DNA from: Blastobasis lacticolella
Taxonomy: Eukaryota; Arthropoda; Insecta; Lepidoptera; Blastobasidae
Assembly (NCBI GenBank): GCA_905147135.1
Contig: LR990041.1
Span: forward strand, 23,543,712 to 23,607,711
DNA length: 64,000 nucleotides
Direction of reading: 5' to 3'
The position numbers and the translations under genes were made by a program. The notes below the pieces were generated by a model. That model did not search any database. It was not told where the DNA came from and worked only from the letters and a program-made list of their open reading frames with translations. Numbering within the stretch: the first letter of the stretch is position 1; each line of letters starts with the position of its first letter. Below, piece by piece: positions 1-13,146 of this stretch.

Positions 1-2845
1 TTTATTTTTTAAGTTTTACTAATACAATTATTTTCTTCTATTGCATAACAATGGTGTACAACGGTTCGCTTCACCTACGAGAACAACATTGCAATGCAAC
101 GCTGGACTGGTAGCCTCAACGTGATTGTTTCAACATGGGACGATGGTAGACAATCTGCGAGTGTTGCGTACATGACTGAGAAATGATGTGATATTGACAG
201 TTCCTCTTTATCTGGTGAGTCCTATACATAATTATTATTTGGTAAAAACCTGTGCTGAAAAGAGGCTCCCTAGCAGATTTTAAGAGTTATTTACTTTAAT
301 AATTCAGAAAAGTATTCTGATAGAAACACTACTGATGCCCTTAGTAGAGAGAAGGGCAGGTTAATTTGTATCTTTAGTGAAACTACAAATACAAAGAATG
401 TAAACAAAACAAAAAGAACGTCATTTATGGTCAGTGTTACAAATTGTTGGTATAGATGTCAAAAACTACTGCCAAGTTTAATAAATGTTAGCTTTTGCGG
501 GTACCTATGTCAATTAATGTGGGCTGTCTAATAGAATATTACTGAGAAAATATAAATCACTCCACAAAAATAGTAAGAATTATGTTAAATCCCTCTAAAT
601 GTTATAGTACACTGTGTTAAAATAAAAAAGTGACATTTAATCTAAGATTATTTTACCATCTTGAAACATGGTACGCTATGATTTAACGTATTACCAACAT
701 CACGTCAGTTATCGGAAAACAAGAATAAGAAGTACTTGAAAGCATAGTCCTATTATTTTAAAAAATTGAGTACGTAAGCATCGTTATGGTGGTACTGCTG
801 CTGATTGACTTCTTCTTCTTGATCGTTGCCTCACTGCTGAAGATCGTGACATCTTCGGAGTTTGTCTCCATCGGTCGCCTGATGTACTGCGACGTTGACG
901 GATGTATCGTTCGGATAATTGGTCCGCCCATCTCTTCGGACTTCGGCCTCTGGGTCTCTTGCCTTCGACTTTTCTCGTCACCATAAATCGTTCCAGATTG
1001 CTGATTAAGTAAATATTTGATAATAACAGTGTGACAGGGATGCCGTAGCAGTGAGTTTGTGGAACAATTAGCTGGTGTACTTTAGGATGTTCTATCTTAG
1101 AGATAGGATAGGCTTCGAATGTGCAAAATTTCAATAATGACCCAGTACAGATCTCCGCGATTTCTATGCGAGCGGGAGGGTGCCAACATGTATCGGAAAA
1201 AAAGATAAAAATTGTTAGCGTGTTTGTTTACATTTAACAGGAGACATTCGAACGAACTTTTCCATATTTCAGTATGTTTGTTATTGTGGTCGTAGTTTCC
1301 CAATGTTATAGGAGATATCCGCGGTAACAATGGGATCACTCATATACGTTTCTTTTAATACTACAAAATGGAAAAAAAGGGGTAGGTTGGTTAGTAATTT
1401 AATTTTATGTTGGTATCAAGTTATAAATCGAAAGCAAAAAATAAATACGAGTAAGTGAACTGATTGACGGTAGATAATTTCGATTTATGTTTTGAGTAAC
1501 TAAAGATAAACCTGTGACTTAGTTCGACCGAAAACCATTTGTTCTATGTTAATATGACTTAGTTTGACCTGGTTGAAGACTTTGTTAGACAAATCTATCT
1601 AAGAAGCTAACTCAATATGTGACGTCTATCGAGCCGAGGTTTTTATAAGATTTATGTGATAGTTTTGTTTTCTTAAAATTTCGTAATTCGCATCATCGGA
1701 TGGAGGTGATCGTGTTTTATCACTGATGGTGGGCTGATGGAGCCTATGGGAGAGTTTTATGGTTGCTTACCAGCCTGATGGAGGCTATGGGAGCGTGGCT
1801 AATAGAAGGTAGTTGTTTCAATCTTTGTGAGAAAATGTTGAACGATAATGATGTTAAGAAAGTCCAGATATTTTGGTGATTGTTCAATAGTCGGTTTATT
1901 AAATTAACTTTAGCTCCGAGTACTGAAATTTCCATGATTACCGATATAAAGTAACTTTTTCGAGTTCTGTTGTTGTACCAGTAAGCAATGGTGAGATTTT
2001 ATATCCTTCTGCCAGTACAAGTTTAGTAGTACCTGAACTGTTGTTGAGGTCAAATATCCTGATTTATTTGGCTGACTTGGAGTGGCCTGGAAATCATGTG
2101 TGTGATAGCCCCGAAAGTCTCGATGTTGTGGCTGTAGATGGCAAATTTAATGTTGTAATTTTTTTGTATGTATATGAGACACCTTCATTATTACAATCAT
2201 TGTTAAATCGTTTCAAAATGGGAGGCTTAAGCGTAACGTAAAGTCTAGATAGAGTATACTTGTTCGAACAGTTAAAATTGATGACGATGATTATTACTTG
2301 TTTAGTTTTGGTGTGGTAACATATGAACTGGATGGTAACAACTTACCTATGACTGGCGTAACAGATAAACGTGAGAGCTTCATATTATTAAACTCCTGAT
2401 TTAGTTTTGATATTGAGCAGTAGAGATAATGTTGTTTTTGTAGAGATATCACCGTGAACAGTTGTTCGGGTCTGTGACGATTACTTGTTATGTAACTCGT
2501 AGACCGTTATTACGTGTTATGATAGCAGATATGACTGTGTAACCTATCACTGACTTAGTGCAGATTTGGTCGAAGAATTGACCACGAGCTGAGAGTCTAT
2601 AGACAGCTATTAGTGAAGTAAAGCGTGTTAAAGTTACTACTTCATGATTTCAGCAATTTCATATTAAAAAGTATACTGTATAGTCTAGCAGTAGATACCT
2701 ACGCACTGGTTATATAAGTACGGCTACTACAGTGGTGCCCCTATATTATAGAAAGAGGTATTACTAGAGTCTATAAGTACCTATTGGTTTAAAAAATGTG
2801 ACGAATGAACAACACTGAGCTTATATGTTGGCAATGTTTATTAAC
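1..2845. other. AT-rich stretch without a recognisable gene
   Basis: Only short chance reading frames are seen, apart from the RTE-like fragment at 784-1000. A GT donor-like site (TCTG|gtgagt) occurs near 215, but the sequence before it has stops in every frame, so no exon is called. Confidence 0.5.
784..1000 (-). mobile_element. RTE-like LINE ORF fragment (3' end)
   Basis: The minus strand encodes GKRPRGRSPKRWADQL, the arginine-rich G-R-P-x-x-R-W motif found at the C-terminus of RTE-group reverse transcriptases in Lepidoptera. After it the reading slips frame (an SVNVAVHQATD-like stretch is visible in the next frame), so this is a decayed scrap rather than a gene. No flanking target duplication was found. 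Confidence 0.45.
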
Positions 2846-3290
2846 GCCTGTGTGGCTCCCGCCTGTGTGGCTCCCGCCTGTGTGGCTCCCGCCTGTGTTG
2901 CTCCCGCCTGTGTGGCTCCCGCCTGTGTGGCTCCCGCCTGTGTGGCTCCCGCCTGTGTGGCTCCCGCCTGTGTGGCTCCCGCCTGTGTGGATCCCGCCTG
3001 TGTGGCTCCCGCCTGGGTGGCTCCCGCCTGTGTGGCTTCCGCCCCTGTGGCACCCACCTGTGTGGCATTCCGCCTGTGTGGCATCCCGCCTGTGTGGCAT
3101 CTCGCCTGTGTGGCATCTCGTCTGTGTGGCATCTTGCCTGTGTGGCATCCCGCCTGTTTGGCATTTCGCCTGTGTGGAATTTAGCCTGTGAGGCATTCCG
3201 CCTGTATGGTATTTCGCCGGTGTGGTATTTTGCTGTGTGGCATTTCGCCTCTGTGCCATTTACCCTTGTGTGACATCTTACCTGTATCGT
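2846..3290. repeat. GC-rich minisatellite, 15-bp unit GCCTGTGTGGCTCCC
   Basis: About 13 near-perfect tandem copies of a 15-bp unit run from 2846 to about 3045. They pass into a diverged 15-16-bp variant (CCTGTGTGGCATCCCG and relatives) to about 3290, with further relatives at 3365-3490. All six frames stay open across much of it because the unit length is a multiple of three, which produces long low-complexity reading frames (LPPVW, TQAGA or HTGGS repeats). I do not regard these as genes. Confidence 0.9.
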
Positions 3291-3499
3291 GCTATGGCAG
3301 ACGTGATACAGGATATATAATATACTCGTAGTTTGACGATTAGAGTGGTACTGACCAGAGTGACACCCAACCTGTGTGGTATTTCGCTTGTGTGCAGGTC
3401 CAGTTGCGTGGCGGCCTGGTTGCGTGGCGGCCTGAATGCGTGGCGGCCCGACTGATGGCGTCCGTCGTGTGGTGGTTCGTCGCCTGTGTGTCATTTCTC

Positions 3500-5767
3500 C
3501 TGTATGGTAACATTACTTATTCTTTTTAAATTAGGATGGCGCTGACGGATGACCAAAGATCATATGGCATTTAATGAAGGAGTGCTTCGATCCCACTCGA
3601 AGTAACATTGGGTCTTTTGCTCAGTACTGGACGTCGAGGACGATACGCGAGCTCTGTGATTGGGGCTTGTTTCCCACTCAACAAGAGCATTAAGGGGAAA
3701 ACACTGGTGACGATGATTAAACATTGTTAATTGGTGGTAATTGTGATACGGTTCATAGTCTGGTGTTATACCTTGTCACGCCTCTCTAATGAACTGAAGT
3801 CGTAGCTGAATTTATGTCGGCAACTTATAAATAATAATTTGTGTACAAGATGATGTTGTTATCTCTCAATCTACAGAAGTTTAGTATGATAAATGATAAT
3901 GGACGTATGTTTTATGTGAAGAATTGGTGGGTTAATGCAGTCGTGATAGATCAAATCACATGATTCATAAGACTTATTTAGGTGATGTGTTGTGGTCAGA
4001 AGTGACCGAGCGAATATAGTACTGTGCTATGGTTTTCATGTTTCAGATAACACACGAGGACGTGTGTACAGCAGGACGGCCGTGACGGATCGCGGTCAAT
4101 AGTATGGAATCATGTGGTCAATAGTACGGACTCATGACGATGAAAACGGAAGTGGGAGTGCGCCCTCTGGTGGGGCGTGCTGACAGAGTCTCGACGGCAC
4201 GACTCGGGCCGAGTGGCGGCCATTCTTGGCGCGACCGCCGCCGAGGAGTGACGCGTCTTGAAACTGTCTCCACATTTCGTTTATAGAAAGTGTTATTTAC
4301 GTTTGAAAATAAAGTAATTTTAAAATCACTTTTGAAATAAGAAAGTTAATCACCTCAACTGCCTACATTGTGATACTGCTCTGATTTCAAGTGAAATTAT
4401 AAGTGATGTGCAAAAATGAATTGGAATAAATACAGTGGAGTAAATGTGAACCTTTTCATTAATTTATCTGGACGATCTAATACTGATATCACCACCCTGA
4501 TGACAATGATCCTGATACACCCTTTCCTTCACGCGACGACATATATTTATAATACGTCCCGGATTAACAAGGCACTATCAATTGTAGCTACATATCTCTG
4601 TATTGTTTAATACTACAAATTTGGAGGAGGGTTCACTCCAGCTATTCGCTGTTGGATATGATGATGGAGTTGAATCTAGCGATTTTCATCTTCAAACGAT
4701 GGTGAATGTATCTTCTTGGAGTCTTGAGAGCGAATAGGTATCTGTTAGGCAAATATATTACATCTTCGACCTCATCATCGCTTCCCATCCCAGGTAAATA
4801 AGGTCAAATGTAAGCCTTATTGCTAATAAAAAACGACTCTGTTATACGACAAATGTGACCAGCCAACTACTACTTTAGCGTACAAATTCTCTGAGCTATA
4901 TTGATAAGTTTTGTTCTATCGAATGACTTCGTTACGGATCCTAGAAATACCTGCGTATGTAATAAATTCAATGCTGAGGACTTACATGATTAGGATTCAA
5001 AATGTATAAAATAACTCGGGAGTTTAGTAAACAAAATGCATTTAAAACACGTTATAACTTATTATATACGCTAATAATTTTAATATACTTTTTGTTACAT
5101 TTTATGTTTTCAAGTCATCTTTCAAATCATGAATGCACCAAAGCATAGCCTCCTTCATACATTGATATAGAATATGCATAGAGAATAAAATGTATTTGTC
5201 TGTGAGAATATCAAACTTTTTGGAGCATTAGTTGTGCATAGAGATTCTTTTTACCTATATCTTAATTAAATTTAAATCAAACCATTTAAAAGACGGTGTA
5301 ATATAGTGCACATTAATGGGAAAGCGCAAAGTATGGAAATACACCTGGATTATCCTTTCAACGGTAAGTAAAAAATCGTGGTCGCGGCGATCGGGAATCA
5401 TTTTTAGAAATTGTGACAAAAGTATGCATCGTTATAGTGTGAATTTGCAATAATTGAAATGCTTTACCTTAAAACAATATGCCATTAAAGATAGATTTGA
5501 AATTATTGGGAAATTGAGCAATATTTCGGTGATCGAAAATATTTTAAAGCTAACAGGGTCGGATTTAGTATTAATTGTATAACATTTTAATACTCAAATC
5601 TTGTAAACAGCGGTCCTCAATTTTATATGTATAAATTAGGGTTTCATACCAAAAATGTACCTAAATTATATTTTTAATGTTCTAACATTTAATGAAACAA
5701 CTTAACGGATTAATCGCGTATTTACGTTTATTTACATTTATTTGTTTTTGTTTTTTCTCTAGGTTTG
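3500..5767. other. No gene recognised; mixed AT-rich and GC-rich unique sequence
   Basis: A GC-rich block at 4030-4260 is followed by an AATAAA at about 4309, which could be the remnant of a retroelement end, but no partner repeat is present. A strong donor-like site (AACG|gtaagt) lies at 5361 after two short ATG-started frames from 5317 and 5335. Neither frame ends in the phase needed by the first transporter exon at 25227. It could be a 5' UTR exon of that gene, but this is unproven. Confidence 0.4.
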
Positions 5768-8700
5768 CTAAATAATAATATTTAATAATATATAATATAA
5801 TAATATATAATATAATAATAATATATAATATGCTTCTGCTAAAACCCTGATAATCAATAATAATCAAAAACCATACACACCTTCAAGCAACCGGCAATCC
5901 AAACGCGACCCACCCTGGAAAATAAGACTGAGAAAGAAAGTAGATGTTTTCAGAAAAGAACTTGCTCGACTAATAGAAATCAAAAGAGGAAACAATAGTC
6001 GGGCTATGAATAGGATTAAACAGGAGTTATTTACTAAATACAGCATAATAAATGATAAAGACTTAGACTACACGATAGAATTGCATACTCAAAAAGTTAA
6101 AGCGTTAGCAGGTAGGATTAAGAGATATAATGACATGAATGAAAGCAAAACACAAAACACATTATTTCATCAAAATCAGCACAAATTCTACAGAAGCTTG
6201 AATGGAGAGCAACTAGCACCTACAGAAATTCCATCTAAAGATGCAGTACAAGACTTCTGGTCACATATTTTATCAGAACCAATATCATATAATAGCGGGG
6301 CTCAGTGGATTTCTGAAGTTGAACAATCTGTAGATCAAGTAGATACTCATACATTTACAGAAATAGACGTAGAAATGTTGAAAGTAGCAATAAAAAAGAC
6401 ACACAACTGGAAAGCGCCAGGGGTAGATAAGATCCAAAATTACTATATTAAATATTTAACAAGCACGCATACCTATATAGCTAAATTATTTGATAGGATA
6501 ATGAAAGGAGCAGAACAAGTAGACCATTGGTTTACAACTGGTATGGTAGTTCTGATACCTAAAAATGAAAATACGAGAGACCCACGAAACTGGCGTCCTA
6601 TAGCTTGCCTTCCAACCATGTACAAATTGCTGACTTCTATACTGGCTAACGAACTATACATCCATTGCGAAAGAAACAACGTTTTAGCTCCGGAACAGAG
6701 GGGCTGCAGACGTCGCGTGAGAGGCTGTAAAGACCACCTCATGATTAACAAAGCCATACTTGAAGATGCACACCAAAACCAGAAAAGCCTAAGTATGGGA
6801 TGGATAGACTATCGAAAAGCCTTTGATAGCATATCGCATGAGTGGTTACTCAAAGTTCTAGATATATATCAATGCCCGCCTGCTATCAAAGGCTTTCTTA
6901 AAATAGTTATGCCCTACTGGAAAGTTGTTATGACAGCATGTGGCGCGAACAACTCCATCACAACAGACCCCATCTACATTCGCAGAGGAATATTTCAAGG
7001 TGATTCTCTGTCGCCTCTTCTGTTCTGCCTAGGTCTCAACCCACTCTCGCAAATATTAAACAACTACAATACAAAAGGATACAAATTCAAAGATAATGGT
7101 CACATCAATCATCTATTATATATGGACGATCTAAAACTATACGCAAATAACAAATATAACCTAAAAGTTTTAATTGATAGCACAGAAATATTCACTAAAG
7201 ATATCGGGATGAAATTCGGACTAGACAAATGCAACGTCTTGCATTTGGTAAAAGGTAGAAGACAAGACATCAACGGAAGAGGACACATTCTGCTAAATGG
7301 AGAGGAGTTTGAACAATTAAAGATCGGTGATAAGTATAAATACCTAGGCGTACATGAATCAGGCAAAATAGACCACAACGAAGCCAGACAACAAGTACAA
7401 AAAGAATACATCCGGAGAGTTAAATGTTTAACAAACTCACATTTGAATGCGCGCAATATGCTTAAGTCAATAAATACCCACGCAGTACCAGTTCTCCTTT
7501 ATACTTTTGGAATCATAAACTACAAAAATAGTGATTTAAAGAAAATTGACATAAAAACGAGGAAATCACTCTCAATTAGTAAAGCACATCAGCAAAAAGC
7601 AGACATAGAAAGGTTATACTTACCAATAGAAGAAGGAGGAAGAGGATTAATGAACCTTGAAATGTTACACAAAACACAAATGATTAAATACAAAAAATAC
7701 TTAGATATAGAGCAGGATCATATAATAAAAGCAATAGTAAAACACGATATAAATAAAGACAAATATTCAATATCCAAGGAATCACAATCAAATTTGCAGG
7801 AGATAGGATTAACAAGTGAAGGTGAATATTCCGATAAACAAATTAAAGATGCAGTTATAAAAACAAAAATAAATATCTGGAAAGTAAAGCCGCTTCACGG
7901 ACAATTCTACAGGAAGGTTATTGAAAAAGAAAACATTGATAAAGATCACTCATTCAAATGGCTAAAAAAGCAATCAATATCGGCACGATTAGAATCATCC
8001 GTATTCGCGATTCAGGACCAGGCAGTTGTTACAAAGCAGCACGAGAGAGATGTGTTGAAAAGGGCAGTAGATGGCAGATGTAGATTATGTCTGGCCAAAG
8101 ATGAGACCGCGCAACACATCGCCTCGGGCTGTGAAAAATTGGCTGGTACATACTACACAAAGCGACATAATAACATCGTACAATATGTTTACTGGACGCT
8201 GGCGAAAAAACACAAGTTTGATGTGTCGCATCTGTGGTGGAAAGAAGAATTAAAGCAACCACAAGTTAAAGAGAATGACACAGCTAAACTCATGTGGGAA
8301 ATACCAGTTCAAACAGATAGAACAATAGTGCACAATAGACCAGATATAATTTATACCAATAAACTTGAAAACAAAACATACCTAATAGATATCACCGTAC
8401 CGTCCGACTACAATATAGGCGCAAAAGAAATAGAGAAGCTAAGCAAATACCATGCACTTAAAACTGAGGTAACCCGGCTGTGGAATACACCTACCGAAGT
8501 CATACCTATTGTAGTCGGAGCCACAGGAATGATTGCCAAAAGCTTACACAGGCATTGCGACAAATTGGACTCACACATAAACATACACATAATTCAAAAA
8601 CAAGCAGCCATTCACACAGTCACTATTATGAGTAAGGTACTTGGAGATACAGTGTTTGTTAATCGAGGGGGGATATCTAATAATGAGGAGGAGTCTGAGC

Positions 8701-8778
8701 AACCTTTTCCCTGAGGGTCTCGGGGCGGGTGCTTAGAAAATAACCGAGCTTGGCTCGTGAATAGAAATCTTTCAAACA
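5768..8778 (+). mobile_element. R4/Dong-like non-LTR retrotransposon, copy A (5'-truncated)
   Basis: This copy starts inside the ORF at about 5830, immediately after a TAA/TATAA-rich tract (5770-5828), and ends at the shared 3' terminus CTTTCAAACA (8778). The 3' end was fixed by comparing four copies that all end at the same bases before TAA-rich sequence. The 3' UTR carries a small hairpin (CGAGC-ttg-GCTCG). It is the best-preserved coding copy in the array. Confidence 0.8.
5830..8714 (+). CDS. Reverse transcriptase with restriction-like endonuclease (R4/Dong-like), 5'-truncated but otherwise open
   Basis: The frame is open from the truncation point (first in-frame ATG at 6006, giving 902 aa) to TGA at 8714. 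The order of parts is an RT fingers region with WKAPGVDKI (about 6410), RT motif A with YRKAFDS (about 6810), motif C YMDD (7119-7130), a CCHC zinc knuckle C-x2-C-x8-H-x4-C (8079-8130), then an endonuclease of the R-P-D...D...K type (RPDIIYT near 8338, IDITVP near 8388, K further on). These are the marks of early-branching LINEs that use a restriction-like endonuclease (R2/R4 group). An APE endonuclease is absent. The N-terminal DNA-binding region present in copy B is missing here, so the copy is probably immobile on its own although its catalytic residues look intact. Confidence 0.8.
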
Positions 8779-8811
8779 TCAAATAATATATAATATAATA
8801 ATAATATATAT

Positions 8812-8849
8812 CCCCGCCGCAGTATCTCCACGTTGCCGTCGTGGCGGGG
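8812..8849 (+). promoter_or_regulatory. Hairpin at the 5' end of R4 copy B
   Basis: CCCCGCCGC (8812-8820) pairs with GTGGCGGGG (8841-8849), a 9-bp stem with one G-U pair, at the very start of the element. Self-cleaving HDV-like ribozymes are known at the 5' ends of R2-group elements. I could not fold a full ribozyme by eye, so only the stem is claimed. Confidence 0.5.
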
Positions 8850-9117
8850 CTTGCATGATCCAATGACCCTTACAGCTATGCCGGTAGAGCCACTAATGCC
8901 GGACAGGTCTAAGGGGAGGATCCAGACTAAGAGGGATACAACCCAAGCCAAGGTGGAACAGCGTACGCCAAGAGCTGCATGGCCAGGGGGGAGCCTGGTC
9001 TTTAGTATGCGGACTCTGGGTACCGGGGGACACCCAGTTTTACTTACCCTTGCCATGGTGAACGCAGGGCTCTGCCGTGGTGGACACCCGTAGTCCCTAG
9101 CTACTCGTGGGAACTTT

Positions 9118-12100
9118 TTGAGGAGATCTAATAGAATTAAAAATAAAAACTCTGCCCAGCTTTCAACTGTTGCAGACAACGGCTATGCCGAAAACACATC
9201 ATCATCGCCCATATCATCAACACAGAGTATATTCGCTTCACCATCATCATCACCACAGTGGTTTCAAAACCCACCGTCATCAAGGTCTACAACAGTGTCA
9301 CCTATGTCGTCTGATGTTGCGCAAGATTTCCTTGTGCCCATCTCTGACAATAATTCAATGGCGATACCCTTTATGCAGATAAATAACAGTAATTTGCATA
9401 TGTGGCCGCTGCCCGGAGGTGAACGCCGGGGCACGTCTGGAGCCGATGCAGGACGTGACAGCTTACGAACCATCGGTGGCGGAGGGAGTCGGGGACGGCC
9501 CTCCGTCGGGGAACACGAGTCCGCCCAAATTCCTGGTGATACTTTGCAGAGTGGAGACGTCTCTCCTACTAGCTCTGTCAGTGTGCCAGAAGTGACCACA
9601 GAAAGTTCAGCAATAAATGACGATGCCAGAAGAAAGTGGTCAGAACCTGAACTACATGAACTTATGTTCTGCTACTTTAAAGCCAAAGCTGAAGGGCCTG
9701 GCTATATAAAGCGATTTGAGATGCTTTTTAAAAACCGCAATCCAGGAAATCCAAAAATACGCAAATTTACCGGAAACACCTTATCAAATCAGGCTAGAAG
9801 CATAATATCACGTAAATTTCTGTCCAGTCAAGTTCTCGATGAAATTAAATTACAAGCTGAGAGTGCAACACATAACTTTGATATTTCGCCAATACAAACC
9901 ACTCAAACCGCACCCAGAACTACAAACACACCAACGCCTGATGAATACACAAATGACAACAACGAGCTACCTCTAGGCTCGCACACATACACGACAGATA
10001 TACACATTCAACATTCAGTTACAACGACTATCTTAGACACAATACAGGAAAATCTCGCAGATCAGCCAATAATTTCTCCTGACATTATAGTGGATGAAGA
10101 CCAAGATCCGCTCATCCTGCAATTACTTCAAATATTGGCCGAAACTAAAGAAATAGCTGTAGAAGACAGAAAAACATTACCAAAACCAAATTTCACAAAT
10201 CAGTTCATTAAAAATTTAAATACTATAAATAACTACTTACCTAGACTATTAGAAACGAATACATATTTACGTGAAATAAATGATATAATCTATGCTTCTG
10301 CTAAAACCTTAATAATTAACAACCACCAAAAACCATATACACCTTCAACCACGCGCCATACGAAACGCGACCCACCTTGGAAAATAAGACTGAAAAAGAA
10401 AATAAATATGTTCAGGAAAGAACTTGCGCGACTTATAGAAATTAAAAGAGGAAACAACAGCAGGGCTATGAATAGGATTAAGCAGGATTTGTTCCATAAA
10501 TACAGTATAATAAATGAACAGGACTTAGACTACACGATAGAATTACATACTCAAAAAGTAAAAGCATTATCAGGGAGGATAAAGCGATACAACGACATAA
10601 ATGACAGCAAAATACAAAAAATATTATTTCATCAAAATCAGCATAAATTTTACAGAACCTTAAATGGCGAGAAACTAGCACCTACAGAAATTCCATCAAA
10701 AGCTGCGGTTCAAAATTTTTGGTCATCGATTTTGTCAGAACCAGTATCTTATAATAATACGGCTCCATGGATTACTGAAGTTGAAAAATGTATGGAAGGA
10801 GTCGAAGAACATAGTTTTACAGAAATAGACGTTGAAAAGTTAAAAACAGCAATAAAAAGGACACATAACTGGAAGGCGCCAGGGGTAGATAAGATCCAAA
10901 ACTACTACATTAAATATTTAACAAGTACTCATATATATATAGCTAGATTATTTGATAGGATAATGAAAGGAGAAGAATATGTAGATCAATGGTTTACAAC
11001 AGGTATGGTAGTTCTAATACCTAAAAATGGAAATACAGGAGACCCACAAAACTGGCGCCCCATAGCATGCCTACCAACCATGTACAAACTGTTGACATCT
11101 ATAATGGCTGATGAGCTATACATACATTGCGACAAAAATAACATTTTAGCACCGGAACAGAGAGGTTGCAGACGTCGTGTGAGAGGCTGCAAAGATCACC
11201 TCATGATAAATAAAGCGATACTAGAAGACGCACATGAAAGGCTTTCTAAAATTAGTCATGCCCACATGGAAAGTTGTTATGACAGCATGTGGCGCCGACA
11301 CTTCCATTACGACCGACCCCATCTGCATTCGTCGAGGGATATTTCAAGGTGATTCTCTGTCACCTCTTCTGTTCTGTCTAGGTCTCAACCCAATCTCGCA
11401 AATTTTAAATAGTTACGACACAAAAGGATATAAACTGAAAGATAATAATTACATCAACCATCTGCTATATATGGATGACCTAAAATTATACGCAAACAAT
11501 AAAAATAATCTGAAGGTTCTGATAGACAGCACTGAAATATTTACAAAAGACATCGGGATGAAATTCGGATTAGACAAATGCAATGTTCTACATTTGGTAA
11601 AAGGTAGAAGACAAGACTATAATGGGAGGGGACACATACTGCTGAACGGAGAGGAGTTTGAGCTGTTAAAAGTAGGTGATCAATAAAAATACCTAGGTGT
11701 ACATGAATCTGGGAAAATAGACCACAATGAAGCTAGACAGAAAATACAAAAAGAGTACTTCCGAAGAGTAAAATGTCTGACAAATTCACATTTGAATGCC
11801 CGCAATATGCTGAAGTCTATAAATACTTACGCCGTACCGGTTCTTTTATATACTTTCGGCATAATTAACTACAAAACTAATGATTTAAGGAAAATAGACA
11901 TAAAAACAAGAAAATTGCTATCAATTTGTAAAGGACATCAGCAAAAAGCAGAAGTAGAAAGGTTATACTTACCGGTAGAAGAAGGAGGAAGAGGACTGAT
12001 GAATCTTGAAATGCTATACAAAACACAAATAATTAAATACAGAAAATATCTAGACACAGAACCAGACCACCTAATAAAAGCAATAGCTACACACGACAAA

Positions 12101-13063
12101 AATAGAGACAAATACTCAATAGCCAAAGAATCTCGAGTAAATTTATCAGAAATAGGGTTAACAAATGAAGATGAACATCCCGATAAGCAAATTAAGGACG
12201 CTGTTATAAAAACAAAAATAAACAAGTGGAAAGCTAAACCGCTACATGGGCAATTCTATAAGAAGGTCATAGAGAAAGAAAACATAGATAAAGACTTCTC
12301 ATTTAAATGGCTGAAAAAGCAACCTGTGTCGCGACAATTAGAATCCTCCATATTCGCGATCCAGGATCAGGCCGTTGTCACGAAGCAGCACGAGAGAGAT
12401 GTGTTGAAAAGGGCAGTAGATGGCAGATGTAGACTATGTATGGCCAAAGACGAGACCACTCAACACATCATCTCGGGCTGCGAAAAATTGGCTGGTACTT
12501 ATTACACTAGGCGACACAACAATATCGTGCAATATGTATATTGGACACTGGCGAAAAAACATGGGTTTGACGTTGCTAATCTCTGGTGGAAACAAGAACT
12601 AAAGCAACCACAAGTTAAAGAGAATGACACGGCCAAACTTATGTGGGAAATACCAGTTCAAACAGACAAGACAATAGTGCACAATAGACCAGACATCATT
12701 TACACCAATAAACTTGAAAACAAAACATATCTAATAGACATTACCGTACCGTCCGACTACAATATAGGCGCAAAAGAAATAGAGAAGCTAAGCAAATACC
12801 ATGCACTTAAAACTGAGGTAACCCGGCTGTGGAAAACACCTACCGAAGTCGTACCTATTGTAGTTGGCGCCACAGGAATAATTGCCAAAAGCTTACACAG
12901 ATATTGCGACAAACTGGATTCACACATCAACATACACATTATTCAAAAACAAGCAGCCATTCACACAGTCACCATCATCAGTAAGGTACTTGGAGATACA
13001 GTGTTTGTTAATCGAGGGGGTATATCTAATAATGAGGATGAGTCTGAGCAACCTTTTCCCTGA
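9118..13063 (+). pseudogene. R4/Dong-like ORF of copy B, disrupted
   Basis: The frame opens after a stop at 9091. The first in-frame ATG is at 9304, while earlier sequence (from a TTG at 9118) looks coding, so initiation may be non-AUG, as reported for R2. A Myb-like stretch (KWSEPELHELMFCYFKA, about residue 172 from 9118) precedes the RT. Compared with copy A, about 130 bases are missing at about 11236, which removes the catalytic YRKAFD motif and shifts the frame. A second lesion changes a Tyr codon to TAA at 11684. The part downstream is intact: YMDD, the CCHC knuckle and the RPD endonuclease, ending at TGA 13063. Overall this is a recently dead copy. Confidence 0.8.
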
Positions 13064-13146
13064 GGGTCTCGGGGCGGGTGCTTAGTAAATAACCGAGCTT
13101 GGCTCGTGAAAAGAAATCTTTCAAACAAAAAATAATATATATAATA

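Larger units (their letters stand above)
8811..13127 (+). mobile_element. R4/Dong-like non-LTR retrotransposon, copy B (near full length, broken ORF)
   Basis: This is the longest copy. It begins after a TAA/TATA linker with a GC-rich 5' UTR (8811-9117), has an N-terminal domain not present in the other copies, and ends at the common 3' terminus (13127), where TAA-rich sequence resumes. It lies directly downstream of copy A in the same orientation. Confidence 0.8.

Noticed and set aside
2789..3494. Several long reading frames on both strands (TQAGA, HTGGS, LPPVW repeats)
   Set aside because: All are translations of the 15-bp minisatellite; frames stay open only because the unit is a multiple of three.
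5335..5361. Short ATG frame ending at a strong donor (AACG|gtaagt) as first exon of the transporter
   Set aside because: The phases (0 or 1) do not fit the exon at 25227, which needs two bases from the previous exon, and 20 kb of transposons intervene. Kept only as a possible UTR exon.
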